Assembly: GCF_000002425.4 (NCBI RefSeq)
Contig: NC_037271.1
Span: 5,525,878-5,589,877 of the forward strand
Direction of reading: 5' to 3'
Source: Physcomitrium patens
Taxonomy: Eukaryota > Streptophyta > Bryopsida > Funariales > Funariaceae
Length of the DNA stretch: 64,000 nt
This document shows, one piece after another, positions 32,789 to 45,599 of the stretch. A program made the position numbers and the translations under genes. The notes under the pieces are model-generated. The model was not told the origin of the DNA and searched no databases. It worked only from the letters and a program-made list of their open reading frames with translations. The number at the start of each line of letters is the position of its first letter. The first letter of the stretch is position 1.

Positions 32789-35700
32789 GTGCGGCTGGAC
32801 AGTAAAATATCGCAACAACAACCAAGTTCATTTCTTTCTGCTCAACGTGCCCTTTGCTTTACAATCCCTTTGTTTATTGGCCCTCAGAAACTGAGAACCT
32901 TAGCATTATTAGATTCAAGAGCATCTGCTTGTTTCTTAGACGAAGAATTTGTGAAGCGTCATAAGATCCTTTTAGTACAAAAATCCAAACCTGTTCACGT
33001 TGAGGTCATAGATAGGCGACCTTTATTGTCTGGTAGTGTCACCCATGAATCAAAACCTATAGAAGTGACGTTTAAGGGCCATAGTAGTCATATTATTTTC
33101 AATATTATTAGAATTCCATCAAATCCTGTTATTCTTGGTCTTTCCTAGTTAAAAAAGCATAACCCATCCATAGATTGGAAGTTGCGTAAGATGACTTTTT
33201 TCACAAAACCACCCAAGAGCAAGCCTAGTAGAAAACCCCAAATAGAGAAATCCTTATTCATTGGAGCAAGAGTGTTTATAAGATCATCCAAGGAAGGTAC
33301 ACTGTTTGTCATTTATGCAGCTCCAACTACTGGAGAGAAGATCTTGACAACAAGTATACCTGAGCAATATAAAGATTTTGAAGACGTGTTTCAAAAGAAG
33401 AATGCCGACATGCTACTGGAACACACACCAAATGATTGTGCCATAGACTTGCAGGAAGGAGCACAACTGCCTTTTGGTCCAATCTACAATCTATCGCAGA
33501 TGGAGTTGGCGGAGTTGCGGAAGTACATCGACAAGAATCTAGCCAAGAACTTCATCCGTCATTCATAATCATCAGCTAGAGCACCCATCTTATTTGTGAA
33601 GAAGAAAGATGGCTCATTGTGGATGTGCGTGGACTATCGAGGCCTCAACAAGGTAACAAAGAAGAATCGTTACCCGTTACCCTTAATTTTTGGTCTGTTA
33701 GAACAACTTAGATGTGCAAGGATCTTTAGAAAAATTGATCTAAGGGGAGCTTACAACCTCGTACGAATCAAGGAAGGAGATGAGTGGAAGACAGCGTTCC
33801 GTACAAGGTATGGCCATTTTGAGAATAATGTCATGCCCTTTGGTCTTACCAATGCTCCAGCGGTCTTTCAACATATGATGAATGACATTTTCTGAGAGCA
33901 CCTTGACAATTTTGTTGTCATCTATTTGGATGTTATTTTGATATTCTCCAAAAACGAAGAAGAGCATGAAAAGCATGTTCGTTTGGTCTTGGAGAAACTA
34001 TACGAGTGAGGATTATATGTCAAGTTGGAGAAGTGTTTATTTCACCAAATAGAGATGGAGTTTTTGGGGTTCGTTGCGACTACAGAAGGCTCAAAGATGG
34101 ACCCTAAGAAGGTGGAAGCAATCGTATCCTGGGGGGTTCCAAAGACGGTTAGAGACGTACAATGCTTTCTTGGTTTTGTCAACTTCTATCGGATCTTCAT
34201 CAAGAATTATTCTCAAGTTGCTACTCCTCTCACTCGGTTGACATGCAAGGATAAGCTGGAATGGAGACCTTTAGCGGAGAAGGTATTTCAAGACCTGAAG
34301 ACCACATTTACTACGGCTCCAATCTTGGTACATCTAGACTTTACAAAGGCCTTTTATTTAGAAATTGATGCTTCGGATTTTGCTTTGGGAGCTGTACTTT
34401 CACAAATGGGAGAAGACAAGAAGCTCCATCCGGTTTCATTCTATTCTCGAAAGTTCTCTACTACTGAAATCAATTATGAGATCCACGATAAGAAACTTTT
34501 TGCTATAGTGGATTCTTTCTAAGAATGGCGTCACTTTCTTAAAGAAGCTGCACACCCAGTGATCGTATACATATATCACAAGAATTTAGAATATTTTATG
34601 TCGGCTCGAGTTTTAAATCGACGTCAAGCTTGGTGGAGTATGTTGCTATCTAGGTTCGATTTTGTTATCATTTATCGACCTAGAAAGCAGCAAAGACTAT
34701 CTGATGCCTTATCGAGGAGATCGTATCTTGTACCAAAGGCTGGAGAAGCAACGTTTGATCAACAATGTATGACATTGTTGAAGCCAAAGCAATTTCAGCT
34801 TTGCGGTACTATTGTGCCAATTGATGCTGACTTCCTGAATCAGGTATGTGCTGTGACCATTGAAGATTCAGTAGCCATTGATATTAAGCAGCATGCCAAT
34901 GACGACAAGTTCAAGGTGGAGGGAGATCTTTTATACTTTGAGGAGCGGTTATATATTCCAAAAGGACCAACACGACTCTGAGTTCTTCAATCTCACCACG
35001 ATTTTCGAGCTGCGGGACATTTTGGATTCAACAAGACCTTGGAGCTTATTTCTCCAGATTTTTGGTGGCCCCAAATGTGGAAGGATGTAAAAGATTTTGT
35101 CCTCTCCTGCAACATCTGTTCAAGATCTAAGAATCCTCGGCATCGCCCTTAAAGACTCCTACAGCCATTGCCGATTCTACGTCGACCATGGTCTTCAATT
35201 TCCATGGACTTCATCACGGACCTACCATCATCGAACTCATTTGATAGTTTCTTTGTCATGGTAGATCGACTTACAAAGATGGCACACTTTGTTCTTTGCA
35301 AGAAGACATTGTCCAGTGAAGTCACAACAGGGCTCTTTCTCGATAATGTGTATCGATATCATGGACTACTAGATGATATCGTATCAGATCGAGGAACCCA
35401 GTTTGTATCAAAGTTTTGGAGATCTCTCTTTGAGATATTGAAGGTGGATATCAAGCTTTCTTCGGCTTTTCATCCTCAAATTGATGGCCAAACGAAACGG
35501 GTGAACTAAGACTTGGAATAATACTTACGATGCAACATCATCTATCAGCAAGACGATTGGACTACATATCTGTCGCTAGTCGAGTTTGCATATAACAACA
35601 CCCTCCATACGTCAACTCAATACACACCATTCTTTTCCAACTATGGGTATCATCCGAAGATTGATTTATTGAGTCCGTCAACAAATAACAATTCAGCAAC

Positions 35701-36170
35701 TGAAGGATTTACGAAACAACTATCAGAGCTTCAAAATACGTTGAAGCTTCAATTAGAATCCGCTCAAGAATCCTACAAGGCATCTGCAAATAGATTTCAA
35801 AATCAAGCACCTACTTTCAAAATTGGAGATAAAACATGGCTTCTTTGACGGAATATCAAGACCAAGCGACCATGTGATAAGTTGGACTATCGAAGATTGG
35901 AACCATTTATCATCCAGAAGCAAATCAATCTAGTGGCATACCGTCTGGAATTACCGGCTTCTATGAAGCTACATCCAGTCTTTCATGTTTTTCTTTTGGA
36001 GCCTTATCGAGAGTCATCTTTTCTTGGAAGAGTGCAATGTCCACCACCTAGTATTGAGATCGAGAACCATGAGGAATACGAGGTTGAAAAGGTACTGGAT
36101 TCACGGCGAAAGTGGGACAAGTTGGAGTACCTTGTTCATTGGTGCAGCTACGACATTAATGAGCGAACGT
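32789..36170 (+). pseudogene. pol: Pol of element F up to the chromodomain
   Basis: One frame with about eight stops. Protease active site is damaged (LLDSRASACFLDEEFV, Gly to Arg). RT motif reads Y-L-D-V. RNase H (FYLEIDASDFALGAVLSQM), integrase (DRGTQFVSKFWRS, then E replaced in the TDGQTE stretch, which reads IDGQTK) and the start of the chromodomain (EYEVEKVLDSRRKWDKLEYL) are readable. It ends at Glu-Arg-Thr, where element G entered. Confidence 0.9.
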
Positions 36171-37835
36171 TGTCGTATTACGTGCTTTCTTGCTCGAGAA
36201 CGCGCCGGGCATCTGGTTGTAGAAGGTAGTATAGAGATTCGCCAATAGTCAAGCAGTCTATCAGTTTTTGACTGCTGGAATATAAACGACTGCAAGAATA
36301 CACCGTAAATCTATACGGATGCCCTTCAACTGCTTGTCGAAGTCCTTTTTGCTCCAACTGGTAGGTCTCTAGACGTTACAGAGAACCCCGAACAACCCAA
36401 TCTGCTAATCTCCGATACCGCTTTGTACTTACGATCTTGTATCCACTGACTGTCTTGTTAGATTAACCCAATAAATTTCATTCACTCCGCATACTCAATC
36501 CTATAGACACCCTTTTAATCCTTCAATCACAGACGTAACTCGATTTCACAAAACAGTCAAGAGTAACCAAACCCACTTCATTAAAAAATCCCGATTCACC
36601 ATTACAACACTCACTTCAGCAACGATTACCTCAGTCTTCCCAAAACTCTATGAAGAAGAAAAATCCAATTCTCCGTCTTTTCTTCCCCGACCCGAAGCAT
36701 GAAGCTCCTCTCCAATCCCCTTGATCTTCAAAAACCTCTAATGAAACCGAACTAGTAACCTTGAAAAGAGCTTGAAGCTAGCTCCTCGATCCAAAAAAAA
36801 TCCCCCCTCAAAACTTATTCTCCCCCTAACCTTCTCCTCGGAATTTCTTCAATCTTCCATCTTGGATTCGGAATTGGCTCCCATCGTCAGAGCTTAGATC
36901 CGAAATTGGCTCCCACCGTCAGAGCTTTCTCCTTCGTTTTTACCTTTCAGAGATCCATTTACCGAAAACAACCTTCCTTGAAATGGCATAGAGAATAGGA
37001 CAGCCTGAAATAGAATCGAAACCCCATACTCGGGTCTACATTGAGTCGCCTGACCAATTCCGGTCTCATATTGAATAAGAGTCCAGTACTAAGATCCAGA
37101 TTTTCTCGTAATTAGACTGCATTGGGTTGCCCGACCAATTCAGGTCTCATATTGGGTAAGATGCCGGTAGTAACCTGGATTTTTCCATAACTAGACTGCA
37201 TTGGGTTGCCCGACCAATTCAGGTCTCATATTAGATAAGAGTCCAGTACTAAGACCCGGATTTTCCCGTAATTAGACTGCATTGGGTTGCCCGACCAATT
37301 CAGGTCTCATATTGGGTAAGATGCCCGTAATAACCTGGATTTTCCCGTAACTAGACTGCATTGGGTTGCCCGACCAATTCAGGTCTTATATTGGGTAAGA
37401 TGCCCGTAGTAACCAGGATGTTCCCATAACTAGACTGCATTGGGTTGTCCGACCAATCCAGGTCTCATATTGGGTAAGATGCCCATAGTAATCTGGATGT
37501 TCCCGTAACTTGACTGCATTAAATTGCTCGACCAATGCAGGTCTCATATTGGGTAGGAGGACTCGGATTGGATTCTCAAAATTGGATCCAATTGGCTCTT
37601 CGAACCAAGCTCACCCGTCGCGTGAATTGGTCCTTTCCCTTCTTGCTGTCTCCTGTTATTGGAATCGAATGGAGCATTTCAGTATGCCCCGGCTGACTGT
37701 AACGGGGTGACTAAACCTGACCACTCAGTATTTGCACTGGAATTGCTCGTTGCTCCCAATATTTGAGGTAACTGAATATTAATAAAAGTCCCCTTTCTTT
37801 ATATTTTCACGGTATACTCATGTTACAACTTGACA
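36171..37835 (-). repeat. 3' LTR of element G
   Basis: 1665 bp, about 80 bp longer than the partner because it carries one more copy of an internal tandem unit (see 37050-37560). A short duplication (GAATTGGCTCCCATCGTCAG-like) lies near 36870-36925. In element sense it starts TGTCAAGTTGTAAC and ends GTAATACGACA. Confidence 0.92.
37050..37560. repeat. Tandem repeats of about 78-80 bp in the G LTR
   Basis: About seven copies of a unit containing ACTGCATTGGGTTGCCCGAC, CAATTCAGGTCTCATATTGG and TGCCCGTAGTAACCTGGAT. The partner LTR has about six copies (44690-45140), so copy number has changed since insertion. A rearranged version lies in the solo LTR at 50690-50930. Confidence 0.9.
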
Positions 37836-37897
37836 TCCACCCCCTCTGAACCTATGCATCCTCCGGTATGCACCAATTTACCTAATTGCTGTTTGAT

Positions 37898-40800
37898 TCA
37901 GAATATATCCTCTACATCTCTGCCCAATTTGTCTTCGTCACCTTCATTATCTAAATCACTTTCATCTTCTTGCTGCGGAATCTCTATACCTTCATTAAGG
38001 TCTTCCATATTCATCTCCGCGTGTCTTCGTTTTAATATTTTTACTCACTTCCCTGCGATTGGTATTTTCAATTTTGTACCATCTAACTCCCGTAACGAGT
38101 AAGTCGCATTATCATGAACTGTTGTTACCACATATGGTCCAAACCAACGTTTTGAAAATTTCCGCAAAGTACTATGTTGATTATGCAGACTATTGTCATA
38201 AACAAGTACTCAATCACCTTTTTCAATTGCTTTTGGTCTCAATCGATGTTGCTTATCGAATCGCGCCTTGTTTTGTAACCTTGTTCTTTTTAACCTTTTC
38301 AATGCTATCTGGACATCTTCCGTTCTTTGCTCCAATTGTCGAATCCTAATAGCCAGAAGTTCTTCTCTTGTTAATCCATCTTCCCATGGTAGCATACTCT
38401 AAGTAAGTTTTTTTTCTTCAATCGACATAATTGGTTTTTGACCTGTCATAAGTTCTACTGGCATATATCCTGTCACCGAACTATGTGTTGTTCGATCAGC
38501 CTATAATGCAAATGACAAAAGTCGTGGCCATTCTTTAATTTTCCCATTACAAGCTTTAACCAATGCTTTCACAATCGGTGGGTGACCACATTCGCTTTAT
38601 GCATTCCCTTCTGGATTATAAGCAGTAGTCAGTGATAGTTTAACTCTACATCTTTCAAAGAACTTACGAGCTTCTTGTGCATTTAATTCTCCACGATCTG
38701 CAATGATTTTTCCCACGCACCCGTAACGGCAAATGACATCTTCAAGCAAAAACCTACAAATCCCCTCTGTAGATTTTGTCCTCAATGCTCTTCCTCCTAC
38801 TTGATTTGATAAATTTTCACGAGCTAAAACCAAATATCTCATCTGCCATAACCCAACCGGCATAATAACCAAATCAACAACCCATTTAAAATGAATAGCC
38901 AGAGGATATGTAGGATGAAGACCATCTCGATGTCGGATATTAGAATACGATTGACAGATTTCACATGACTCTACAAATGAGAGCACATCTCGATACATAT
39001 TTTTCCACCAATATCGTTCCTTGAATTTAGCAAAAGTAGCCCAGATTCCTCTATGCCCAGCCCATAAACTATCATGAAACTCCTTTAATAATTTTAGTCT
39101 TTCTTCTTTTTTGCCTATCACTCATTGTAGCATCCCAATTCCTTTCTTCGGTCTCTTCCATAAGAATCCATCTCAAAGTAAAAATCCATCTGTTTTTTTT
39201 CTTATTTGTTTGAATTTTTCTGTAGACTAATTCCCTTGCTTAGTCAAGGTATTCAAGTAATGACCAATATCCAATAATTCTCCTTCATAAGATTCTTCAA
39301 GAAATAGCTTGTCTTCTCTGTTGAGATTTGATATTGAATAGAATTTCAATCCGACATCATCAATGTCTTCAACCATTTCATCCTCCCTCTCGTATCTTGC
39401 TCGAGATAGCATGTCTGCTACTAAATTGTCCTTCCCAGTAATATGCTTAAATTCTGGATTTAGTGACTTAATATAAGCAATCCATCTCAACATTGCAATA
39501 TCTGGCGTTGAACAGTTAATAATCATTCCAAGCAATGGCAAGCAATCTGTTTCAATTACTACTACTGTCCCAATCAAATAATCCCTTTCAGCTTTCATAG
39601 CCGAAACGACTCCCCAAAGTTCTCTTTTGACTTGCGAATATGCACGCTGACGAATACTTAAAACTTTAGCCCCAAATCGAACTGCAAATCTATTCCCATT
39701 CGAATCATCTTGATCCATAGCCCACCCAATGGCAATTGGACTAGCGTCCATAGTAAGAATCACTGGTCTATTACACTTATAATCAACCTTCTTCAATATT
39801 AGAGGTGACATCAATAATTTCTTCAATCTTTGTATTGCCTGAATATGCCTTTCTTTCCATTTAAATCGGTAACCCTTGCGTAATAGTTCATATAATGGAT
39901 CCGCTATGTGAGCAAAATGAGGGATCCAGATTCGATAAAATACACATGCACCCAAAAACCTGCGAACCTCTGTTAAAGAATCACAATCCTCTTTCATCCT
40001 TTCAATTGCATCAACTTTAGTCGGATCTGGTTTTCTTCCGTAAGATCCACATAAATGTCTAACAATTACAACCTCTCGTACTCCAAATACGGACTTCATA
40101 CCCGATAATGTAAGATGAACTTTTCTAAGCCGAATTAAAATCTTTTCACAATCTTGTATATGATCAACAATATATTTGCGACACCCCCTCGTATCTAAAG
40201 TTTCATCCTTGTCTCCTTCTCTGCACCCTTTTATAGGAACATCATCCAAAAAAGGCATAGTCTTTTCTGGAATAAAATCTCTCAATACCTTATTCATCCC
40301 ATTCATCATATGCGCAACTGAGTTGGTCGCGCCTTGAGGAAGAGTGCACATTCTAACCAATCCAAGTGGTGTCCTCATTGTTGTCATATCTCTACTTCCT
40401 TCGACAAGTTGAAATTGATCATAACCTGAATACGAATCACCTATTGAATAGATCGCCCTTCCAATAAACGCCTCAGCAAATTCATCCACAATAGGTCGAA
40501 TTCCTGCATTCCTGACAGTTACTGCATTCACCGGTTGCATATCTTGAATAAACCGTAGTGACCCATTCTTCTTAGGTACCGTAAACCATCGACTAGAATA
40601 CGGCGCAAACGAAGGTTCCAATATTTTCATCTTTATCTTTTCTTTTAATAGTTCAACCAATTTAGGTAAATGTATCCTCGGTATTGGAATCGGTCTTAGA
40701 TTCCAAGGTACATGTGGTACAGTGAAGATAACCATAAGTATTATAATATTTGGATCCACACACCCAATTTCATGAGATTCGAAGGCAAACGATCTACCTT

Positions 40801-41841
40801 GTTTAGCCAACATCTTTATGAAGCAAATAATTTCCTCCTGTAATAAAGAACCATCAGAACCAATCTTCAATTCTTCAAAAGTCTCTCTAGTAAACTGGTG
40901 CCCAATACTCATTGGATCTCTTAAACTTGCTTCTTTTCATGCTTCTCCCATTTGTTCTTTATAATCTTCTGGTAATGGTCCGGCAACAGGCTTTACCTTC
41001 TTATCTACCGTTTTATATCTCGTCTCTACAGTGACTTCTGGTGCTTGAAAAGATTCAAGTATGATATAAACCTCTCTCGAATGAATCTCAACAATCTTAT
41101 CATTATCTCCTAACCCAATAGATGTAATCAATTTCAATGAATCTTCCAGTCCATTTTCTTCATAAACACTTAAAATCCTCTCATCATCTTACAATGTACC
41201 TAACTTGCATAATAGTCCTTCAATATCATATAATCTTTTTCTTTCCTTTCTTTTAAAATCATTAACTTTCTTATACATAATATTTCCATTCTCCAATATA
41301 CCAATAAAACTCGCATCAAAGGCACCTTCATCTCGTGAGAGTACCTCCTCTTTTGTACCTCCATAATCTCGCTTTACAGTGGTAACTCCCCAAAATCCTT
41401 AAATCCTTCAACAATCTTTGGTAATGGTTTCTCTCTCAACCTATCTCGATTCCGTTCATGGTTAGGAGGTACTGTTAGAAATTGTACAGCTTTCGTCCCA
41501 TCCTCGCTACGTACCCTTGCATAAGCCGAACCATCGTCCAGTAATTTTGTTTCTATCCGTGTTGCCATAATATAAGGTTGTCCTAAAATCAACGGATAAG
41601 ACGTTATATCTTGAACAAAGAAATGTTGCTCTGTCGCAACATCCCCAATCCAAATTTTGACATCTGGACAAGCTCCATATAATTCGCCCTGTGTGTTATT
41701 AGCTGCTCGAATTGCCCATCCATGTTCCATATCAATTGGCCATTTTTGCTTCTTATAAATATTTTTAGACATGAGATTTATTTTAGAACCATGGTCGACT
41801 AAAGCAACTATTGGTTCTTTTATATCTCCTACTTTCACCAA
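37898..41841 (-). pseudogene. pol: Pol of element G (protease, RT, RNase H, integrase)
   Basis: Protease 41841-41374 has A-L-V-D-H-G-S-K-I-N-L-M, with His where Thr or Ser is usual. After a frameshift near 41380, RT and RNase H (40912-39227) are open for 561 codons: SSRWFTVPKKNGSLRFIQDM, LPQGATNSVAHMMNGMN, catalytic F-L-D-D (PFLDDVPIKG), RNase H LTMDASPIAIGWAM. Integrase 39121-38597 shows H-RG, CEIC, VVDLV, IADRGELNA, then TAG after NPEGNA. A C-terminal region with REELLAIRIRQLEQR continues to the stop at 37900-37898. All from 41137 on is one frame with several stops, some of them CGA-to-TGA changes. Confidence 0.88.
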
Positions 41842-41862
41842 TACCTCAGTAGTTGCCCTTGC

Positions 41863-43746
41863 CTAATGCTTTTGAGTATAATGGCTCAAAGTTTCCATTT
41901 CCCTATCACTAGAATCTTCGAAATGTACTCGTTGATTATACCCATTCTTTTCATTTGTTAGTTGCTTGTAACCAATATCAACCTCTTCTTCATCTCTATA
42001 TATTCTTGCATCAATAGCATGACTCATTCGAGTTTCACCCATTAATTGCCTCTTTCGCTTAATGTTGTCAATGATAACATCATGAAACTCCTTCTTTGCA
42101 TTTCTTAAGACTTCTTTCAATAGGAATTCCACCTTAGCGTTTAATATATGTTCTTCCAACACCCCTTTCAAATTTGTTGTCGCTTCAATGTCAGAAAGTA
42201 GCTTATAAGCAATTGATTTGCCCTTATCTTTTGTCTCCTTTGTTTTTTCTCCCAATGATGCTGAGGTATCCTTTACAGGCAATTCTTGTGAAGCTGCCTC
42301 CCGAGCCTTGTCTCCTCGAGTTTGCATCTTAGAAGAATTTCCTTCTCTAGTATCATCAAAATTTCCTCGTCTCTTTTCTTCCATCAAAGCTTCATGTTGG
42401 CTCTTAGCAATATATGCATGAACTGAAAGAGACTCAACAGGATCCTCCCAACCTGTTCTACCTCGTATTGTAGCTGCAGTTCTCAATAACGCTTCTCGAG
42501 GTAATTTCCCTTCTTGCATTGTAGAAGCGGTAGAAGCCCAAAACTCACTAGTTTCCGTACTTCCACCAATTTCATCATCTACTCTAGAACCATAACTTGC
42601 ACTTTCTCGTGCTGCTGTTTCATGCTCTTTTAGGTAATCTTGAACCAATGCTCTCATTCCTCCCTTGCCAAAATTGGTTTGAAGAATGTCCTCTCTATTT
42701 TTCAATGCTATCTTTCCATCTTTCCAGCAAATAATTCTCTGCCGTATCATATTATTAAATTCATTGCAATCTTTTCTAGTGTGTGAAGCATCATCACACC
42801 AAATGCATCTTTGTACATATCCTTGTTTTGAAACATTCTTCGAATTGTTTATAGAAGTATTCTCTTCAAGTCTTGCTAATTTGATTTGAAGATCTTGCAT
42901 TCCTCGTATAATTTCTTCCATTCTCATATCTACTTTCTTTGATAAGGATGTCGAAGGTTGAACTGTAGGCATTGTTGGTGGTGTTGTACGTACTGCAGCT
43001 TTGGATGCTTGTACTGTTTTCTGAATATTGCTCCTATCCTTCCTCTTTTCTCTTTTTGTAAGCAACCCCACTGCATCTTCAACGTTCTTCCACTTTGTTG
43101 TCAATCCTTCATCTTCTTTTTTGTCTTCAAGAAGAAGTTCTAATTTCCCTTGCAATTCTCCATCAGCAGCTTGAAGAAATAGATCAACTTTGTTCGGCTC
43201 CAATGTCAATTTTTCTACCTTCGATAATTGAGAGTACTGCCTTTCAAATTTCCTTAGTAGCTTTGTTGCTTGCAAATTCTTATTGGGCCGTTCAATCCAT
43301 TCCAGAAACAGCTTTTTAGTAACGCGATCACTATCTTCCAAGAAATATTTGTCTTTCAATGCATGTGAAAAAACCTCCCATGAATTCCCATAATGATCCG
43401 TAATCGATGTAATGTGGTCTCTTATCTCCGGTATCGTGGCAAGTCCAAATAGTGCAACCATTTTCTTCTCAGAAACCCGATTTAATTCCATTTCACGAAC
43501 ATAACATCTTAAATACCTTGAAATATTCCTCCCATCAAATTGATCAATTTTATTGACCACTGCTTGCAATGCTTTGGTTGCCAAAGCTTCCTTTCGAGCA
43601 TTGCTTTGCTGTTGCTACATTGACAATGAGAAGGCTTGAAACATACTAGCAATAGACGGATCCATGTGCATACCTTCTCCTTTAGAAGACTCCCCACGAG
43701 AAACTCCTCCCAAAAATCCTTCAAATTTTTTATTTTCGTTTTCCAT
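41863..43746 (-). pseudogene. gag: Gag of element G
   Basis: ATG at 43746-43744 (MENENKKFEGFLGGVSRGES). A TAG near 43617 falls in a glutamine run (SM-stop-QQQ), consistent with CAG to TAG. The remaining 573 codons are open: capsid-like region (LRCYVREMELNRVSEKKMV, KYFLEDSDRVTKKLFLEWIE), a lysine-rich linker, and a C-X2-C-X4-H-X4-C-type knuckle (CIWCDDASHTRKDC). A TAG ends it 21 bases before the protease, which is in the same frame; readthrough or a mutated sense codon are both possible. Confidence 0.85.
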
Positions 43747-43800
43747 AAAATAAAGATAAAATCAACCAAAATCCAATACCTTCTACCTCAAGCTTTCACG

Positions 43801-43812
43801 TCGGATTCACCA
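43801..43812 (-). other. Primer-binding site of element G
   Basis: In element sense TGGTGAATCCGA lies 4 bases past the 5' LTR. It begins TGG, the complement of a tRNA CCA end, unlike the self-complementary sites of A/B/C and F. TGGTGAACCCGA is at the same place in G2 (57096-57085). I cannot name the tRNA with confidence. Confidence 0.6.
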
Positions 43813-43816
43813 CTTT

Positions 43817-45402
43817 TGTCGTATTACATGTTTTCTTGCTCGAGAACGCGCCGGGCGTCTGGCTGTAGAAGGTAGTATGGAGATTCGCCAATAGTCAAGC
43901 AGTCTATCAGTTTTTGACTGCTGGAATATAAACGACTACAAGAATATACCGTTAATCTATACGGATGCCCTTCAACTGCTTGTCGAAGTCCTTTTTGTTC
44001 CAACTGGTAGGTCTCTAGACGTTACAGAGAACCCCGAACAACCCAATCTACTAATCTCCGATACCGCTTTGTACTTACGATCTTGTATCCACTGACTGTC
44101 TTGTTAGATTAACCCAATAAATTTCATTCACTCCGCATACTCAATCCTATAGACACCCTTTTAATCCTTCAATCACAGACGTAACTCGATTTCACAAAAC
44201 AGTCAAGAGTAACCAAACCCACTTCATTAAAAAATCCCGATTCACCATTACAACACTCACTTCAGCAACGATTACCTCAGTCTTCCCAAAACTCTATGAA
44301 GAAGAAAAATCCAATTCTCCGTCTTTTCTTCCCCGACCCGAAGCATGAAGCTCCTCTCCAATCCCCTTGATCTTCAAAAACCTCTAATGAAACCGAACTA
44401 GTAACCTTGAAAAGAGCTTGAAGCTAGCTCCTCGATCCAAAAAAAACCCCCCCTCAAAACTTATTCTCCCCCTAATCTTATCCTCTGAATTTCTTCAATC
44501 TTCCGTCTTGGATTCGGAATTGGCTCCCATCGTCAGAGCTTAGATCCGAAATTGGCTCCCACCGTCAGAGCTTTCTCCTCCGTTTTTACCTTTAAGAGAT
44601 CCATTTATCAAAAATAACCTTCTTTGAAACGGCACAAAGAATAGGACAGCCTGAAATAGAATCGAAACCCCATACTCGGGTCCACATTGAATCGCCCGAC
44701 CAATTCAGGTCTCATATTGGATAAGAGTTCAGTACTAAGACCCGGATTTTCCCGTAATTAGACTGCATTGGGTTGCCCGACCAATTCAGGTCTCATATTG
44801 GGTAAGATGCCCGTAGTAACCTGGATTTTTCCGTAACTAGACTGCATTGGGTTGCCCGACCAATTCAGGTCTCATATTAGATAAGAGTCCAGTACTAAGA
44901 TCCGGATTTTCCCGTAATTAGACTGCATTGGATTGCCCGACCGATGCAGGTCTCATATTGGGTACGATGCCCGTAGTACCCTGGATGTTCCTGTAATTAG
45001 ACTGCATTGGGTTGCCCGACCAATGCAGGTCTCATATTGGGTAAGATGCCCGTAGTAACCTAGATGTTTCCATAATTAGACTGCATTGGGTTGCCCGACC
45101 AATGTAGGTCTCATATTGGGTAAGAGGACCCGGATTGGATTCTCGAAATTGGATCCAATTTGCTCTTCGAACCAGGCTCACCTGTCATGTGAATTTGTCC
45201 TTTCCCTTCCTGCTGACTCCCGTTATTAGAATTGAATGGAGCATTTCAGTATGCCCCGGCTGACTGTAACGGGGTGACTGAACCTGACCACTCAGTATTT
45301 GCACTGGAGTTGGTCGTTGCTCCCAATATTTGAGGTAACTGAATATTAATAAAAGTCCCCTTTCTTTATATTTTCACGGTATACTCGTGTTACAACACGA
45401 CA
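43817..45402 (-). repeat. 5' LTR of element G
   Basis: 1586 bp, closely matching 36171-37835. It contains about six tandem units at 44690-45140. A TTTATATTCC string near 43930 (read on the minus strand) may be its TATA box. Followed on the right by ACGG and the tail of element F. Confidence 0.92.
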
Positions 45403-45545
45403 ACGGAAGTTCATGCTTGGTCAGAAGTTGAAGGAGTGGGCCACTAACGTTGGCTTCAAGGGTTGATAAACCACTTGTCTCGTGAACAACAGTTGGAGTT
45501 CATAGTAGATGTTATGCGACAGATCTTCATTTTCTTGCGTTGGTA
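45403..45545 (+). pseudogene. Tail of ORF3 in element F
   Basis: Reads VGH-stop-RWLQGLINHLSREQQ, then LEFIVDVMRQIF and a terminal TGA. It is clearly related to the ORF3 end of the A/B/C family (GHYRWLRGPINHLRREQ). The chromodomain end and ORF3 start of F are missing between 36170 and here. The purine tract AAGAGGGGGTGA (45588-45599) precedes the 3' LTR. Confidence 0.72.
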
Positions 45546-45599
45546 CTGATTAATAACAACATTGCTTCTCAAAGACCTCGAAGCTAAAAGAGGGGGTGA

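Larger units (their letters stand above)
36171..45402 (-). mobile_element. Ty3-type element G on the minus strand, large LTRs
   Basis: 9.2 kb with LTRs of 1665 bp (36171-37835) and 1586 bp (43817-45402) beginning and ending TGTC..GACA. Internal order right to left: primer site TGGTGAATCCGA, gag, protease, RT, RNase H, integrase, polypurine tract CAGAGGGGGTGGA. The integrase has no chromodomain that I can see, so it is a separate Ty3 lineage from A/B/C and F. Flanks ACGT / ACGG suggest a 4 bp duplication with one change. It sits in the F chromodomain. Confidence 0.92.

Noticed and set aside
36171-45402. Element G as a chromodomain element
   Set aside because: After the integrase core I see a helical REELLAIRIRQLEQR region and an acidic tail but no chromodomain pattern, so I left it as a separate Ty3 lineage.
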